Source: a virus. From it: a DNA stretch of 38,842 nucleotides. The DNA lies in the IMG/VR virus record IMGVR_UViG_3300036859_000026, positions 1 to 38,842 of that record; one strand, written 5' to 3'. Below the pieces are notes generated by a model, which was not told where the DNA came from, made no database searches, and saw nothing but the letters and a program-made list of their open reading frames with translations. Below are positions 12,794-20,882 of the stretch, in pieces (position 1 is the stretch's first letter; each line of letters starts with the position of its first letter). A program made the position numbers and the translations under genes.

Positions 12794-13750
12794 ACAACGA
12801 TTCAATCTCGTAGCGGTGAGCTGGCGGACAACGTCGCCAACAACAACGCCCTTCTGCGTCGTCTGAAGCAGAAGGGGAACGTTCGTCCGTTCAGTGGCGG
12901 TAACGTGATCTTGGAAGAGATCATGTATAACGACACGAACACGAACAACACCAACAGTTATTCGGGGTACGAGCTGCTGAACATCAGCCCGAACAGCCCG
13001 ATGTCTGCTGCTCAGTACAGCATCACGCAGTATGCAAGTGCTGTGACGATGTCTGGTCTGGAAATGCTCCAGAACAGCGGCAAGGAACAAATCATCGACC
13101 TGCTTGAAGGTCGCCTGAAGGTTTCCGAAGCCCAGCTTCTGAACCGCATCGGCAGCGACATCTATCTTGATGGCACTGGCAACGGCGGCAAGAACCTCAC
13201 GGGGCTCGGTGCTGCTGTTCCTGATGCTCCGACCTCTGGCACCTATGGCGGTATTGACCGTGCCACTTGGAGCTTCTGGCGCTCGCAGAAGTACAGCGGC
13301 GTGACCGATGGCGGCGCTGCTGTGTCGGCGGCAAACATCATTCAGTACATGACGGCGCTCGGGATCAAGATGGTCCGAGGCACCGACAAAACTGACCTGA
13401 TCGTCGCCGACAATACCTACTACCAACTCTACGTGAACGCGCTGCAAGCAATTCAGCGCATCACAAACGAGTCGGATGCTGCATCGGGCTTTGCTTCGCT
13501 GAAGTTTTACGGCGGCGGCATGGCTGCGGATGTGGTGCTGGATGGCGGTATCGGTGCGGCAGCGACGGCTGCACACATGTGGTTCCTCAACACGAACTAC
13601 ATCTTCTTCCGTCCTCACAAGGATCGGAACTTCGTCCCCATCGGCGGCGAGCGTCAGGCGGTCAACCAAGACGCCATCGTGAAGCTCATCGGCTGGGCTG
13701 GCAATATGACAACCTCTGGGGCGCAGTTCCAGGGCGTTCTGATTGCCTAA
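12794..13750 (+). CDS. Major capsid protein, exon 2
   Basis: Encodes residues 14-331 of the HK97-fold shell protein. It begins TTIQSRSGELADNV and continues through RLKQKGNVRPFSGG and NTNNTNSYSGYELLNISP, the N-arm/E-loop region shared by podovirus capsid proteins of this type. The C-terminal part contains WFLNTNYIFFRPHKDRNFVP, near the end as usual. A reader using only ATG/GTG would call a truncated gene from the GTG at 12905; the 37 codons before it are in frame and conserved-looking. Scaffold upstream and a decoration candidate downstream support the call. Confidence 0.92.
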   Translation, partial: TTIQSRSGELADNVANNNALLRRLKQKGNVRPFSGGNVILEEIMYNDTNTNNTNSYSGYELLNISPNSPMSAAQYSITQYASAVTMSGLEMLQNSGKEQIIDLLEGRLKVSEAQLLNRIGSDIYLDGTGNGGKNLTGLGAAVPDAPTSGTYGGIDRATWSFWRSQKYSGVTDGGAAVSAANIIQYMTALGIKMVRGTDKTDLIVADNTYYQLYVNALQAIQRITNESDAASGFASLKFYGGGMAADVVLDGGIGAAATAAHMWFLNTNYIFFRPHKDRNFVPIGGERQAVNQDAIVKLIGWAGNMTTSGAQFQGVLIA

Positions 13751-13762
13751 GGAGAATCAAAC

Positions 13763-14242
13763 ATGACTGCATTTGTTGTCTCTCCCGGCATTGGCATTTC
13801 CATCACGAGCGATCCTACTTCGGTGGCGGCCTTCACGCCTGGCACCGTGGTGAATCTGTCGGATGGTGGCCAGGCCATGTACGTCAAGGCGCTGTCGGAA
13901 ATCTCGACCTATGCTTGCGTACTGATCGACGCATCGGCCACGGCTCGCATGTCCACCACCGCGCTCGGCGTCCAGCTCAAACGGGTTGGCTTTGCGCAAG
14001 TCTCGATTGCCTCGGCCTTCTTCGGCTGGGTGCAAATGGGCGGCGCTCCGCTGGTGAACTGTGCGGCCAACTGCGCGCCGAACGTCCCTCTGTACCTGAC
14101 CTCTACGGTCGGTGTGCTGGATGACGCTACGGTGTCTGCGGCAATGGTGGCTGGTGTGACGGCTCAGAACACGATTTCCAACGCTACGGCGGTGACTATC
14201 GTGGCTGGCTATCCGCATATCATCTTCCAAGGCGGCGTCTAA
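13763..14242 (+). CDS. Putative capsid cement/decoration protein (159 aa)
   Basis: Twelve bases after the capsid stop, with an AAGGAGAATC ribosome site. The protein is Ala/Val/Thr/Ser-rich, almost entirely beta-prone, and includes TPGTVVNLSDGGQAMYVKAL (about residues 25-44). Proteins of this size and composition directly after the capsid gene usually stabilise the shell from outside. No enzyme motif. Its stop overlaps the next start by one base. Confidence 0.6.
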   Translation: MTAFVVSPGIGISITSDPTSVAAFTPGTVVNLSDGGQAMYVKALSEISTYACVLIDASATARMSTTALGVQLKRVGFAQVSIASAFFGWVQMGGAPLVNCAANCAPNVPLYLTSTVGVLDDATVSAAMVAGVTAQNTISNATAVTIVAGYPHIIFQGGV

Positions 14243-15108
14243 TGGAATTGCTCACGATCAAGTGTCAGAACTATGGTACGGCCGAGGACAACAAAGCCAA
14301 TATCCGTTCCGCTCTTGCTCGTGGGCTTCCAGAGGTTATCCCCGCTCTATGCGCTCACGATGGAACATTCGTGGTCGCAGCGAGCGGGCCTTCCCTTCCC
14401 GATCACATCGAAGAACTTCGATCAGAGGTCGCGAGTGGAAGGCCCGTTTGTGCAGTCAATGGGGCATATGACTTCCTCGTGGAGGCAGGCGTCACGCCTA
14501 GCCTTGCGCTGACGGTCGATCCCCGGCCGATGCCTCAGAACTTCAAGAATCCGCAAGCGGAGACGGTATTTCTATTGGCCTCTAGGGTCAATCCTGAACT
14601 GTTCGATAGGCTCAAAGGTCATCGAGTAATGCTCTGGCACTCCTTCGGTTCGATGGAAGAGGCCGAAGCATGGAATGGCAAACCTTCAATCGGTGGTGGT
14701 TCGACCTCTGGCATGCGGGCAATCACTATCGGCTACATCATGGGCTATCGCAAGTTCGTCCTTTACGGGATGGACTCGTGCCTAGCTGATGACCGCAAGA
14801 CCAAGCGCTTCACTGGCGAGGAAGCCGGCTCGACCTTCGAGGTTCAGGTGGGCACTAACGGTAGACGCTTCTGGTGTAACGGCGCCATGGCTCAGCAAGC
14901 GAACGAATTCCAGGACCTATTCGCTAGTTTGGAGGGAATCCAAGTAGAGGCCAAAGGCGCAGGCCTCATTGCCGAGATTCTCAAGAAACGGAAACTCCTG
15001 CATGCCAAACCTGAGCCTGAGTTTCATTCACTGTGGCGGCCCGGCGATGGCGAGCTATCGCTATCGGGCCATGATCCCGGCGAAGGAATTGCGCGCCTCG
15101 GTCAATGA
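14242..15108 (+). CDS. MptE-like / DUF115 (Maf-like) protein
   Basis: A 288-residue protein of the DUF115 family, which includes archaeal MptE and bacterial motility accessory factors linked to sugar transfer. Key signs are FVVAASGPSLPDHIEEL (about residues 43-59), PVCAVNGAYDFLVEAGVTPS (about 68-87), GGGSTSGMRAITIGYIMGYR (about 152-171) and LYGMDSC. It opens a four-gene cassette of sugar and methyl transferases in the head module, suggesting virion or host glycan modification. The actual substrate is unknown. The next gene overlaps its last 107 bases. Confidence 0.7.
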   Translation: MELLTIKCQNYGTAEDNKANIRSALARGLPEVIPALCAHDGTFVVAASGPSLPDHIEELRSEVASGRPVCAVNGAYDFLVEAGVTPSLALTVDPRPMPQNFKNPQAETVFLLASRVNPELFDRLKGHRVMLWHSFGSMEEAEAWNGKPSIGGGSTSGMRAITIGYIMGYRKFVLYGMDSCLADDRKTKRFTGEEAGSTFEVQVGTNGRRFWCNGAMAQQANEFQDLFASLEGIQVEAKGAGLIAEILKKRKLLHAKPEPEFHSLWRPGDGELSLSGHDPGEGIARLGQ

Positions 15109-15781
15109 CTTTTCGGCCGATGTCTTGGTGTTTGCCAAGCCGATGCCGGCAGAGGTGGAACTAGCCAAGAAGGCGAAAGCGCGAGGCGCGAAGGTCATCG
15201 TTGATGTCTGCGACGATCACATCGCAGTGAACCACTATCAAGCCATGATCGACTTGGCGGATATGGTCACTTGCCCGACCAAGGAAATGGCGCGGCTCTT
15301 GCAGGGCGCCGAAGTGATTGAAGACCCGTATGAGTATGAGGAATGCGCACCTCACATGCGCATGGACCGCCTCATGTGGTTCGGGCATCCATCAAACCTC
15401 AAGACCATTCGAGGCAGAGACTTCGGACGACCTGTGCGTGTTATCTCCAGCGGTCCCGGGGTAGTCCAATGGTCGCCAGAAATCATGCGCGCCGAGTTTG
15501 CGGAGGCAGATATTGTTGTACTTCCGGCGTCTGCATCCTATAAAAGCCCGAACCGGGCCGTAGAATCCATCCGCCAAGGCTGTTTCGTCGTAGCGGAACC
15601 TCATCCATCCCTGGAAGGCTTTCCGGTCTACAAAGGCGACATCAAGGAAGGTATCGAATGGGCGATCAAGAATCCTCAACTCGCCAATCAGATGACCCGG
15701 GAAGCGCAGGGTTTCGTCTTACAAAGGTTCTCGCCCAAAACACAGGCCAATGCATGGAGGAAAGTCCTGGGGTTGGCCTGA
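15002..15781 (+). CDS. Glycosyltransferase (GT-B/GT4-like)
   Basis: A 259-residue protein. The N-terminal strand-loop SLSFIHCGGPAMASYRYRAM (about residues 4-23) matches the glycosyltransferase pattern in which an SxRxR loop follows the first strand. The C-terminal half has SPNRAVESIRQGCFVVAEP (about 180-198), the nucleotide-sugar-binding region of GT4-like enzymes, preceded by ADIVVLPAS. It transfers a sugar to an unknown acceptor. ATG 15002 keeps the first strand; ATG 15047 would remove it. It is smaller than full GT-B enzymes, as phage versions often are. Confidence 0.75.
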   Translation: MPNLSLSFIHCGGPAMASYRYRAMIPAKELRASVNDFSADVLVFAKPMPAEVELAKKAKARGAKVIVDVCDDHIAVNHYQAMIDLADMVTCPTKEMARLLQGAEVIEDPYEYEECAPHMRMDRLMWFGHPSNLKTIRGRDFGRPVRVISSGPGVVQWSPEIMRAEFAEADIVVLPASASYKSPNRAVESIRQGCFVVAEPHPSLEGFPVYKGDIKEGIEWAIKNPQLANQMTREAQGFVLQRFSPKTQANAWRKVLGLA

Positions 15782-16254
15782 ATCTTGGGTGCGGCAAATG
15801 CCTCTGGCCGAGCTGGATCAATGTTGACTTCGAGCATGGAGACTTGAAGTGCGATCTTCGCAGCATTGGGCTGGCGGACGATCAAGCTGATGTAGCCGTT
15901 GCGATTCACGTCATCGAGCACTTCTATCAGTGGGAAGCGCTGGATGTGCTTAAAGAGTGGCGCCGAGTGCTCAAGCCTGGCGGTAAACTGATTCTTGAGC
16001 TTCCCTGCATGGATAAGGTCTTGACCCATATCTATGCCTGCATCAAGAAAGGCGCACCAATCTCCAAGAGCATGGGATGGTTTGTCTTCTGGGGCGATCC
16101 GAAATACCGTGACCCTTTGATGGGCCACAAATGGGGCTACACCTACAAGAGTATCGTTGAAACCCTCCAAGCGGTGGGGTTCCGGGATGTGGCTATTGAG
16201 GAACCTCGCTATCACTTTCAAATGCGCGATATGCGCGTAGTGGGGTTCAAATGA
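15754..16254 (+). CDS. SAM-dependent methyltransferase (class I)
   Basis: A 166-residue enzyme. Motif I is GLNLGCGKCLWPSWINVD (8-25), and the acidic ribose-binding and DVAVAIHVIEHF segments follow. WRRVLKPGGKLILELP (about 72-87) is the classic Methyltransf_11 post-motif. ATG 15754 overlaps the glycosyltransferase gene by 28 bases; ATG 15658 would add about 32 unconvincing residues. Within a sugar-transfer cassette it most likely methylates a sugar or a virion/host glycan, not DNA; this is inferred from context. Confidence 0.8.
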   Translation: MEESPGVGLNLGCGKCLWPSWINVDFEHGDLKCDLRSIGLADDQADVAVAIHVIEHFYQWEALDVLKEWRRVLKPGGKLILELPCMDKVLTHIYACIKKGAPISKSMGWFVFWGDPKYRDPLMGHKWGYTYKSIVETLQAVGFRDVAIEEPRYHFQMRDMRVVGFK

Positions 16255-16916
16255 CACGCATCTACATTGGATATGACAAGCGCCAACCCGTCGCTTATTC
16301 TGTTTGCCGCGCCTCCATCGAGCGCCGCGCCTCTCGGCCGATAGACATCCAGCCTCTCATTCTCGACTGGATGCCGGTCAAGCGCAGAGGACTGACGGAT
16401 TTCAGCTTCAGCCGCTACCTCGTCCCCCACCTCTGCGGGTACAAGGGACGGGCGATCTTCATGGACCCGGATATGATCGTCTTGGACGACATCCACAAGT
16501 TGATGGATGCCGCTCCTCCGGGTTACTCCGTATCTGTAGTAAAGAGCGGACAGCGGTTCGAGTGGTCATCGCTCATGGTTTTCGACAACCAATACTGCGA
16601 GCATCTGACTCCTGAGCTAGTCGAAACCGGGAATCCGCAAAAGTTCGACTGGGCGCACCGCGTTGGTGAACTGCCGAAGGACTGGAACCATTGCGTAGGC
16701 TACGATGAGCCAAACCCCAACGCGAAACTAGTCCACTTCACGATGGGTATTCCCGTCTGGCCTGAAACCTCAAAGTGCGAATACTCCAAGGAGTGGCACA
16801 AGGAAGCGGCCATGAGTATGGGTACTGTGAGTTTCCAAGAACTCATGGGACAATCCGTTCACGTTCCTCACCTATCTAAGCTCAATACCTTGAGCGCGGA
16901 GAAACAACCTTGCTAG
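16251..16916 (+). CDS. Glycosyltransferase with DxD motif (GT-A, GT8-like)
   Basis: 221 residues. It begins RIYIGYDKRQPVAYSVCRAS like GT8-type transferases, with FSFSRYLVPHL and the metal-binding IFMDPDMIV (D72 and D74) in the usual place. The later WNHCVGYDEPNPNAKLVHFT resembles the acceptor-side H..F motif. It should use a nucleotide-diphosphate sugar with a divalent metal. It is coupled to the methyltransferase by an ATGA overlap and ends in the next gene's TTG start. Acceptor unknown. Confidence 0.75.
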   Translation: MTRIYIGYDKRQPVAYSVCRASIERRASRPIDIQPLILDWMPVKRRGLTDFSFSRYLVPHLCGYKGRAIFMDPDMIVLDDIHKLMDAAPPGYSVSVVKSGQRFEWSSLMVFDNQYCEHLTPELVETGNPQKFDWAHRVGELPKDWNHCVGYDEPNPNAKLVHFTMGIPVWPETSKCEYSKEWHKEAAMSMGTVSFQELMGQSVHVPHLSKLNTLSAEKQPC

Positions 16917-17596
16917 CATCCGATTTGAACAACCCCGAGTTTGCGAATCCGCAGAATCCGGATTCGCTGCTGAACGTCCAGTTCTACGTCAAAGCCCTCC
17001 CAAACGAGTTCAAATCCACTCTTGAGGGCCGCCCGGTGTTTGACGATGTAGTGATGGTGCGAATCATCCCCCCCGGCGATGGCCTGAACATCATCGATAC
17101 GCCGGTACGAGAGGATCACAAGCGGCGCTTCCCGCGTCATTGGGAATTCTTTGAGCGGATGCATGGCAAGGACAATCTAAAGAGCGGCACCCCGCTTGAG
17201 CAATGGCCGCAACTCGGCCCCGCTCAAGTCGCTCAGCTCAAGGCGATGCAGTTTCAGTCGGTTGAGCAGATCGCTGGGGCGTCTGACGAGCAAATCAATC
17301 GTATGGGCATGGCTGGCGGCATGAGCCCGTTCGCCCTTCGGGACAAGGCTGTTCGTTATCTCCAAGTCGCCAAAGATACATCGCTTGTCGATCACGCGAA
17401 GGAAGAGGCTGAAGTACTGCGTAAGCAGATGGCCGATTCCGAAGCGCGCCACGCCGAAGAACTGCGCCAGATGCGCGAGCAGATCGCCGCCCTTGCGGCA
17501 GCGCAACAGATGCCTATCCAACGGCTGCCGGATGCGCCGAAGCGTCGCGGCCGTCCCCCGAAAGTCAAACCTGAAGAGGCCGCACAAGCGGGCTAA
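16910..17596 (+). CDS. Head-associated phage protein with AT-hook-like tail (228 aa)
   Basis: Start is TTG 16910, eight bases after a GGAG; no ATG fits. It has a LNVQFYVKALPNEFKSTLEG domain (about residues 21-40) followed by RVREDHKRRFP-like residues, a helical region, then coiled coil (150-205), and ends RRGRPPKVKPEE. This layout is common in uncharacterised podovirus proteins preceding the head-tail adaptor. The basic GRP tail could touch DNA. Function unknown, probably structural or assembly. Confidence 0.6.
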   Translation: MLASDLNNPEFANPQNPDSLLNVQFYVKALPNEFKSTLEGRPVFDDVVMVRIIPPGDGLNIIDTPVREDHKRRFPRHWEFFERMHGKDNLKSGTPLEQWPQLGPAQVAQLKAMQFQSVEQIAGASDEQINRMGMAGGMSPFALRDKAVRYLQVAKDTSLVDHAKEEAEVLRKQMADSEARHAEELRQMREQIAALAAAQQMPIQRLPDAPKRRGRPPKVKPEEAAQAG

Positions 17597-17599
17597 CGT

Positions 17600-18499
17600 A
17601 TGACGACGATGCTGTCTTTGATCCAACAGGCCACCGGCGAAATGGGCCTACCGGTGCCTACCTATGTCGCTGGCAACCCGGCACAGGATCAGATTCAGCA
17701 ATTGGCATTGCTCAATGCCGTGGGTTACGAATTGGCCCGTGAGTATGACTGGCAAGCGCTGTGCAAGGAGTATCGATTCTCGACCTCCTTCACAGCCACG
17801 ACTGGGAACACTACCAATGGCTCGGCAGTCATTACTGGTATACCGAGCACGACAGGCATCGATACTACCTACATGGTGGTCGGGACTGGGGTTTCTACTG
17901 ATACCTATGTCCAATCGGTTGATTCAGGAACCCAAGTCACACTCTCGCAGGCCTGCACGGCTACTGGTACCGGGGTCACGCTGAATTTCGACAAGACGAA
18001 GTACAGCAACCCGAGCGACTTTGACCGGCCGATTGACCGCACCCAATGGGATAAGACGAAGCATTGGGAAATGCTTGGTCCTGAGTCTCCGCAACAGTGG
18101 CAGTGGCTGAAGTCGGGCTATATCTCGACTGGCCCCCGGATGCGCTTTCGCCGCATGGGCGGATTCTTCCAAATCTGGCCGCCGATCAGTTCTGCCGAAT
18201 ACCTCGGGATGGAATACGTATCCACCCAGTGGGCGGCGAATGTCAGCGGTACGGCCCGTTCATCGCTAGCGGCGGATGACGATACATGCATCTTCCCTGA
18301 CAGGCTGATGGTACTTGGCCTCATGGACAAGTACTTCCAGGTGAAGGGCTTCGGCCCGATCTATAGCGATCAGTTTGCCGCGCAAAAGAGCATCGCGAAG
18401 GCCAATGATGGCGGCTCTACGATTCTGTCGTTTGCCCCGCAAGTCAATCAGGTGCTCATCGGCATCGCCAATATTCCCGACACATCGTACGGCACCTAA
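17600..18499 (+). CDS. Head-tail adaptor (P22 gp4 / T7 gp11-like)
   Basis: A 299-residue protein. The N-terminus LSLIQQATGEMGLPVP and LLNAVGYELAREYDWQALCK (about residues 38-57) is the helical core typical of podovirus adaptors that sit under the portal. An inserted Thr/Gly-rich beta domain spans about 62-130. The C-terminal MGGFFQIWPPISSAEYLGMEY and final helices match the same family. It links portal to nozzle. The next gene (tail nozzle) starts three bases after its stop. Confidence 0.75.
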   Translation: MTTMLSLIQQATGEMGLPVPTYVAGNPAQDQIQQLALLNAVGYELAREYDWQALCKEYRFSTSFTATTGNTTNGSAVITGIPSTTGIDTTYMVVGTGVSTDTYVQSVDSGTQVTLSQACTATGTGVTLNFDKTKYSNPSDFDRPIDRTQWDKTKHWEMLGPESPQQWQWLKSGYISTGPRMRFRRMGGFFQIWPPISSAEYLGMEYVSTQWAANVSGTARSSLAADDDTCIFPDRLMVLGLMDKYFQVKGFGPIYSDQFAAQKSIAKANDGGSTILSFAPQVNQVLIGIANIPDTSYGT

Positions 18500-18502
18500 A
18501 CC

Positions 18503-20260
18503 ATGCTCACCAGGACAAAGAGCCGTTTCGTAGCTGTCCCGGCCTCTTTGCCGGCGCCTGTTGGCGGTTGGAACAGTCGCGATGCGCTGGGCGAAATGAA
18601 GCCCATCGATGCCGTCTACCTCAAGAACTGGTTCCCCGCTACCACTGATGTAGTCCTGCGCAACGGCTTCACGAACTACTCGACCGGCATGAGCGGCCAG
18701 GTTGAAAGCCTGCTGGTCTATGCTGGCGGCACCTCTAACAAGATGTTTGCCGCAGTTGGCACGAATATCTATGAGGTAACCTCTGGCGGCGCAGTTGGCG
18801 CGGCTGCCGTGGCCAACATGACGAATGCTCGCTGGCAGTTCGAGAATATCTCTACGCCTGGCGGGAACTTCCTCATCGCCTTCAACGGTGCCGATGCTGG
18901 CCTAAAGTATGACGGAACGACCTGGACCGCTATCACCAGTACAACCGGCAAGACCATTTCGACGCTGACCGGCGACGGCACGACCTCGACCGTCACAACC
19001 TCGACGGCTCACGGCCTACTGACAGGCAATCACATCACGGTGACCGGGGCCAGTGTTAGCGGCTTCAATGTTACCAACGTGCAGGTAACCCGCACCGGAT
19101 CCACTACCTTCACATATCTCTCGACCGGCACGCCATCGGCGACCGGCGCAAGCTATACGGTCATCGAGGGAATCTCAGGTGTAGACCCGACGACGATCAT
19201 TGGCGTAACGCTGTTCAAGAATCGCCTCTGGCTCACGCCTACGGCCACGCTGATCCCGTACTACCTCCCCACGAACAGCATCGCAGGCGCGGCATCGTCC
19301 TTCCCAATCCAGAGCATTGCCCGCTCTGGCGGCTTCGTCATGGCGATTGGGACATGGACCGGGGATGGCGGCTACGGCATGGATGACATGCTCGCCATGG
19401 TCACTTCCAAGGGCGAAGTCATCATCTACAACGGCCTCGACCCGGCTACCGCCTCTAGCTGGCAACTCACCGGTGTCTGGCAACTCGGTAGCCCTGTCGG
19501 GCGGCGCTGCTTGCTGAAGTACGCTGGTGACCTCCTGTTGATTTGCCAAGACGGACTTGTTCCGCTGTCCAGTGCCCTCCAATCTTCGCGGGTTAATCCG
19601 AATGTGGCGCTGTCGAACAAGATCATGTATGCCATGTCGCAGGCTATTACGACATATGGCAGCACCTACGGCTGGCAAACTGTCTACTACCCAAAAGCTA
19701 ATATGCTGCTCCTGAATGTGCCGGTATCTGTCGGCGCACAGGAACAGTATGTTATGAATACCATAACGAAAGCGTGGTGCAACTTCACGGGATGGGCCGC
19801 AAACTGCTGGGCGCTATTCAACGACGAAATCTATTTCGGTGGGAATGGTGTTGTAGGTAGAGCATGGAATGGTAACAACGACGCCGGCGCGAATATCGAG
19901 GCTGACGGGAAGCAAGCATTCAACTACTTCGGCACGCCAGGTATCTTGAAGCGCTTCACGATGATGCGGCCGACGCTTTCGACCAATGGCTCGCCGGGTA
20001 TTCTGTCTGCGCTGAATATCGACTTTGACGATTCAGCAATCACAAGCCCTATTACTTACAGTTCGTCTAGCGGGTATGTTTGGGATACTGCAAAGTGGGA
20101 TCAGGCACTGTGGGGCGGAGGTAATACCGTCCAGCGTCCTTGGCAGGGAGTTAGCGGGGTTGGATATTGCGCGGCTCCTCGCCTGAAAACAGTATCTCAG
20201 GGTATTGATGTTCACTGGATTTCTACGGATATCGTCATGGAGCGTGGCGGCATACTATGA
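18503..20260 (+). CDS. Tail nozzle / hub protein (P22 gp10, T7 gp12-like)
   Basis: 585 residues. The N-terminus has PAPVGGWNSRDALGEMKPID (residues 18-37) and AVYLKNWFP, the signature of the podovirus DNA-stabilisation/nozzle family whose members form a hexameric beta-propeller tube below the adaptor. Blades are visible as LLVYAGGTSNKMFAAVG, LFKNRLWLTP and NDEIYFGGNGVVGRAW. A Thr-rich inserted beta domain occupies about 150-225. It closes the tail before infection. Confident from family motif and position. Confidence 0.85.
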   Translation: MLTRTKSRFVAVPASLPAPVGGWNSRDALGEMKPIDAVYLKNWFPATTDVVLRNGFTNYSTGMSGQVESLLVYAGGTSNKMFAAVGTNIYEVTSGGAVGAAAVANMTNARWQFENISTPGGNFLIAFNGADAGLKYDGTTWTAITSTTGKTISTLTGDGTTSTVTTSTAHGLLTGNHITVTGASVSGFNVTNVQVTRTGSTTFTYLSTGTPSATGASYTVIEGISGVDPTTIIGVTLFKNRLWLTPTATLIPYYLPTNSIAGAASSFPIQSIARSGGFVMAIGTWTGDGGYGMDDMLAMVTSKGEVIIYNGLDPATASSWQLTGVWQLGSPVGRRCLLKYAGDLLLICQDGLVPLSSALQSSRVNPNVALSNKIMYAMSQAITTYGSTYGWQTVYYPKANMLLLNVPVSVGAQEQYVMNTITKAWCNFTGWAANCWALFNDEIYFGGNGVVGRAWNGNNDAGANIEADGKQAFNYFGTPGILKRFTMMRPTLSTNGSPGILSALNIDFDDSAITSPITYSSSSGYVWDTAKWDQALWGGGNTVQRPWQGVSGVGYCAAPRLKTVSQGIDVHWISTDIVMERGGIL

Positions 20261-20709
20261 AGCGCGTAGTATGGGATGAAGCCGAGAGAGTAGGCGAGTG
20301 GGTCTGCGAAAGGCTAGGCTCGCACTTTCATCCGAAATTATCGACGGCTATCGGTCTCGAAAGCGAGGGTAAGCTAGTCGCTGGCGTCCTCTTCGATAAC
20401 TACCTGCACAACTCTATCGCAATGCATGTTGCGGGCGATGGTGGACACTGGATGACGCGCGAGTTTGCGCTGGCTTGTTTTGGGTATGCCTTCAACCAGT
20501 TGAAGGTTTTCAAGATTCTTGGCTATGTTGATTCGGCAAATACCGCTGCGAGGCGGTATGATGAACACCTAGGGTTTCGGCTGGAATACTCCATCGCTGG
20601 GGCCGGGAAACATGGCGATCTTTGCATCTACAGCATGACTAGGGATCAATGTCGTTTCTTGGAGCAGAAGAATGGGTATGTCAAGCTCGCTGTCAGCACA
20701 GCAACCTAG
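20257..20709 (+). CDS. GNAT-family acetyltransferase
   Basis: A 150-residue protein coupled to the nozzle gene by ATGA. The order is that of a GNAT fold: IGLESEGKLVAGVLFDNY, then a WMTREFALACFGYAFNQLKV strand-helix, then ILGYVDSANTAARRYDEHLG (about residues 88-107), which is the acetyl-CoA-side N..A...Y..LGF element. Such enzymes are frequent between nozzle and ejection genes of podoviruses. It acetylates an unknown amine, perhaps on a virion or host protein. Confidence 0.8.
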   Translation: MKRVVWDEAERVGEWVCERLGSHFHPKLSTAIGLESEGKLVAGVLFDNYLHNSIAMHVAGDGGHWMTREFALACFGYAFNQLKVFKILGYVDSANTAARRYDEHLGFRLEYSIAGAGKHGDLCIYSMTRDQCRFLEQKNGYVKLAVSTAT

Positions 20710-20881
20710 CGCCGGTAAGGCCAGTCGGCCGCCGAGCCCCATGCAGATGATGGCTGGCATGGTCAGGAACTACGGCCCGCAGAATATCGCGCAGGCACAG
20801 AATGCGATGCAGCAGGCTCCGCAAGTCTCGCAGGCCAGATTCCCGATGCGCGGCCGCATCAACAATATGAATCAGTACTAA
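20672..20881 (+). CDS. Small hypothetical protein (69 aa)
   Basis: It overlaps the GNAT gene by 38 bases in another frame and ends one base before the first ejection protein. The product is Ser/Gln/Met/Ala-rich, with PPSPMQMMAGMVRNYGPQNI and a basic RFPMRGRINNMNQY end. It resembles short disordered proteins next to ejection-protein genes (compare T7 gp14-region proteins). GGAG lies nine bases upstream. Function unknown. Confidence 0.55.
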   Translation: MGMSSSLSAQQPSAGKASRPPSPMQMMAGMVRNYGPQNIAQAQNAMQQAPQVSQARFPMRGRINNMNQY

Positions 20882-20882
20882 T

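Noticed and set aside
12482-13669. 395-codon minus-strand frame opposite the capsid gene
   Set aside because: It is a shadow of the capsid coding strand, with Arg/Val/His-rich low-quality sequence and no homology-like motif.
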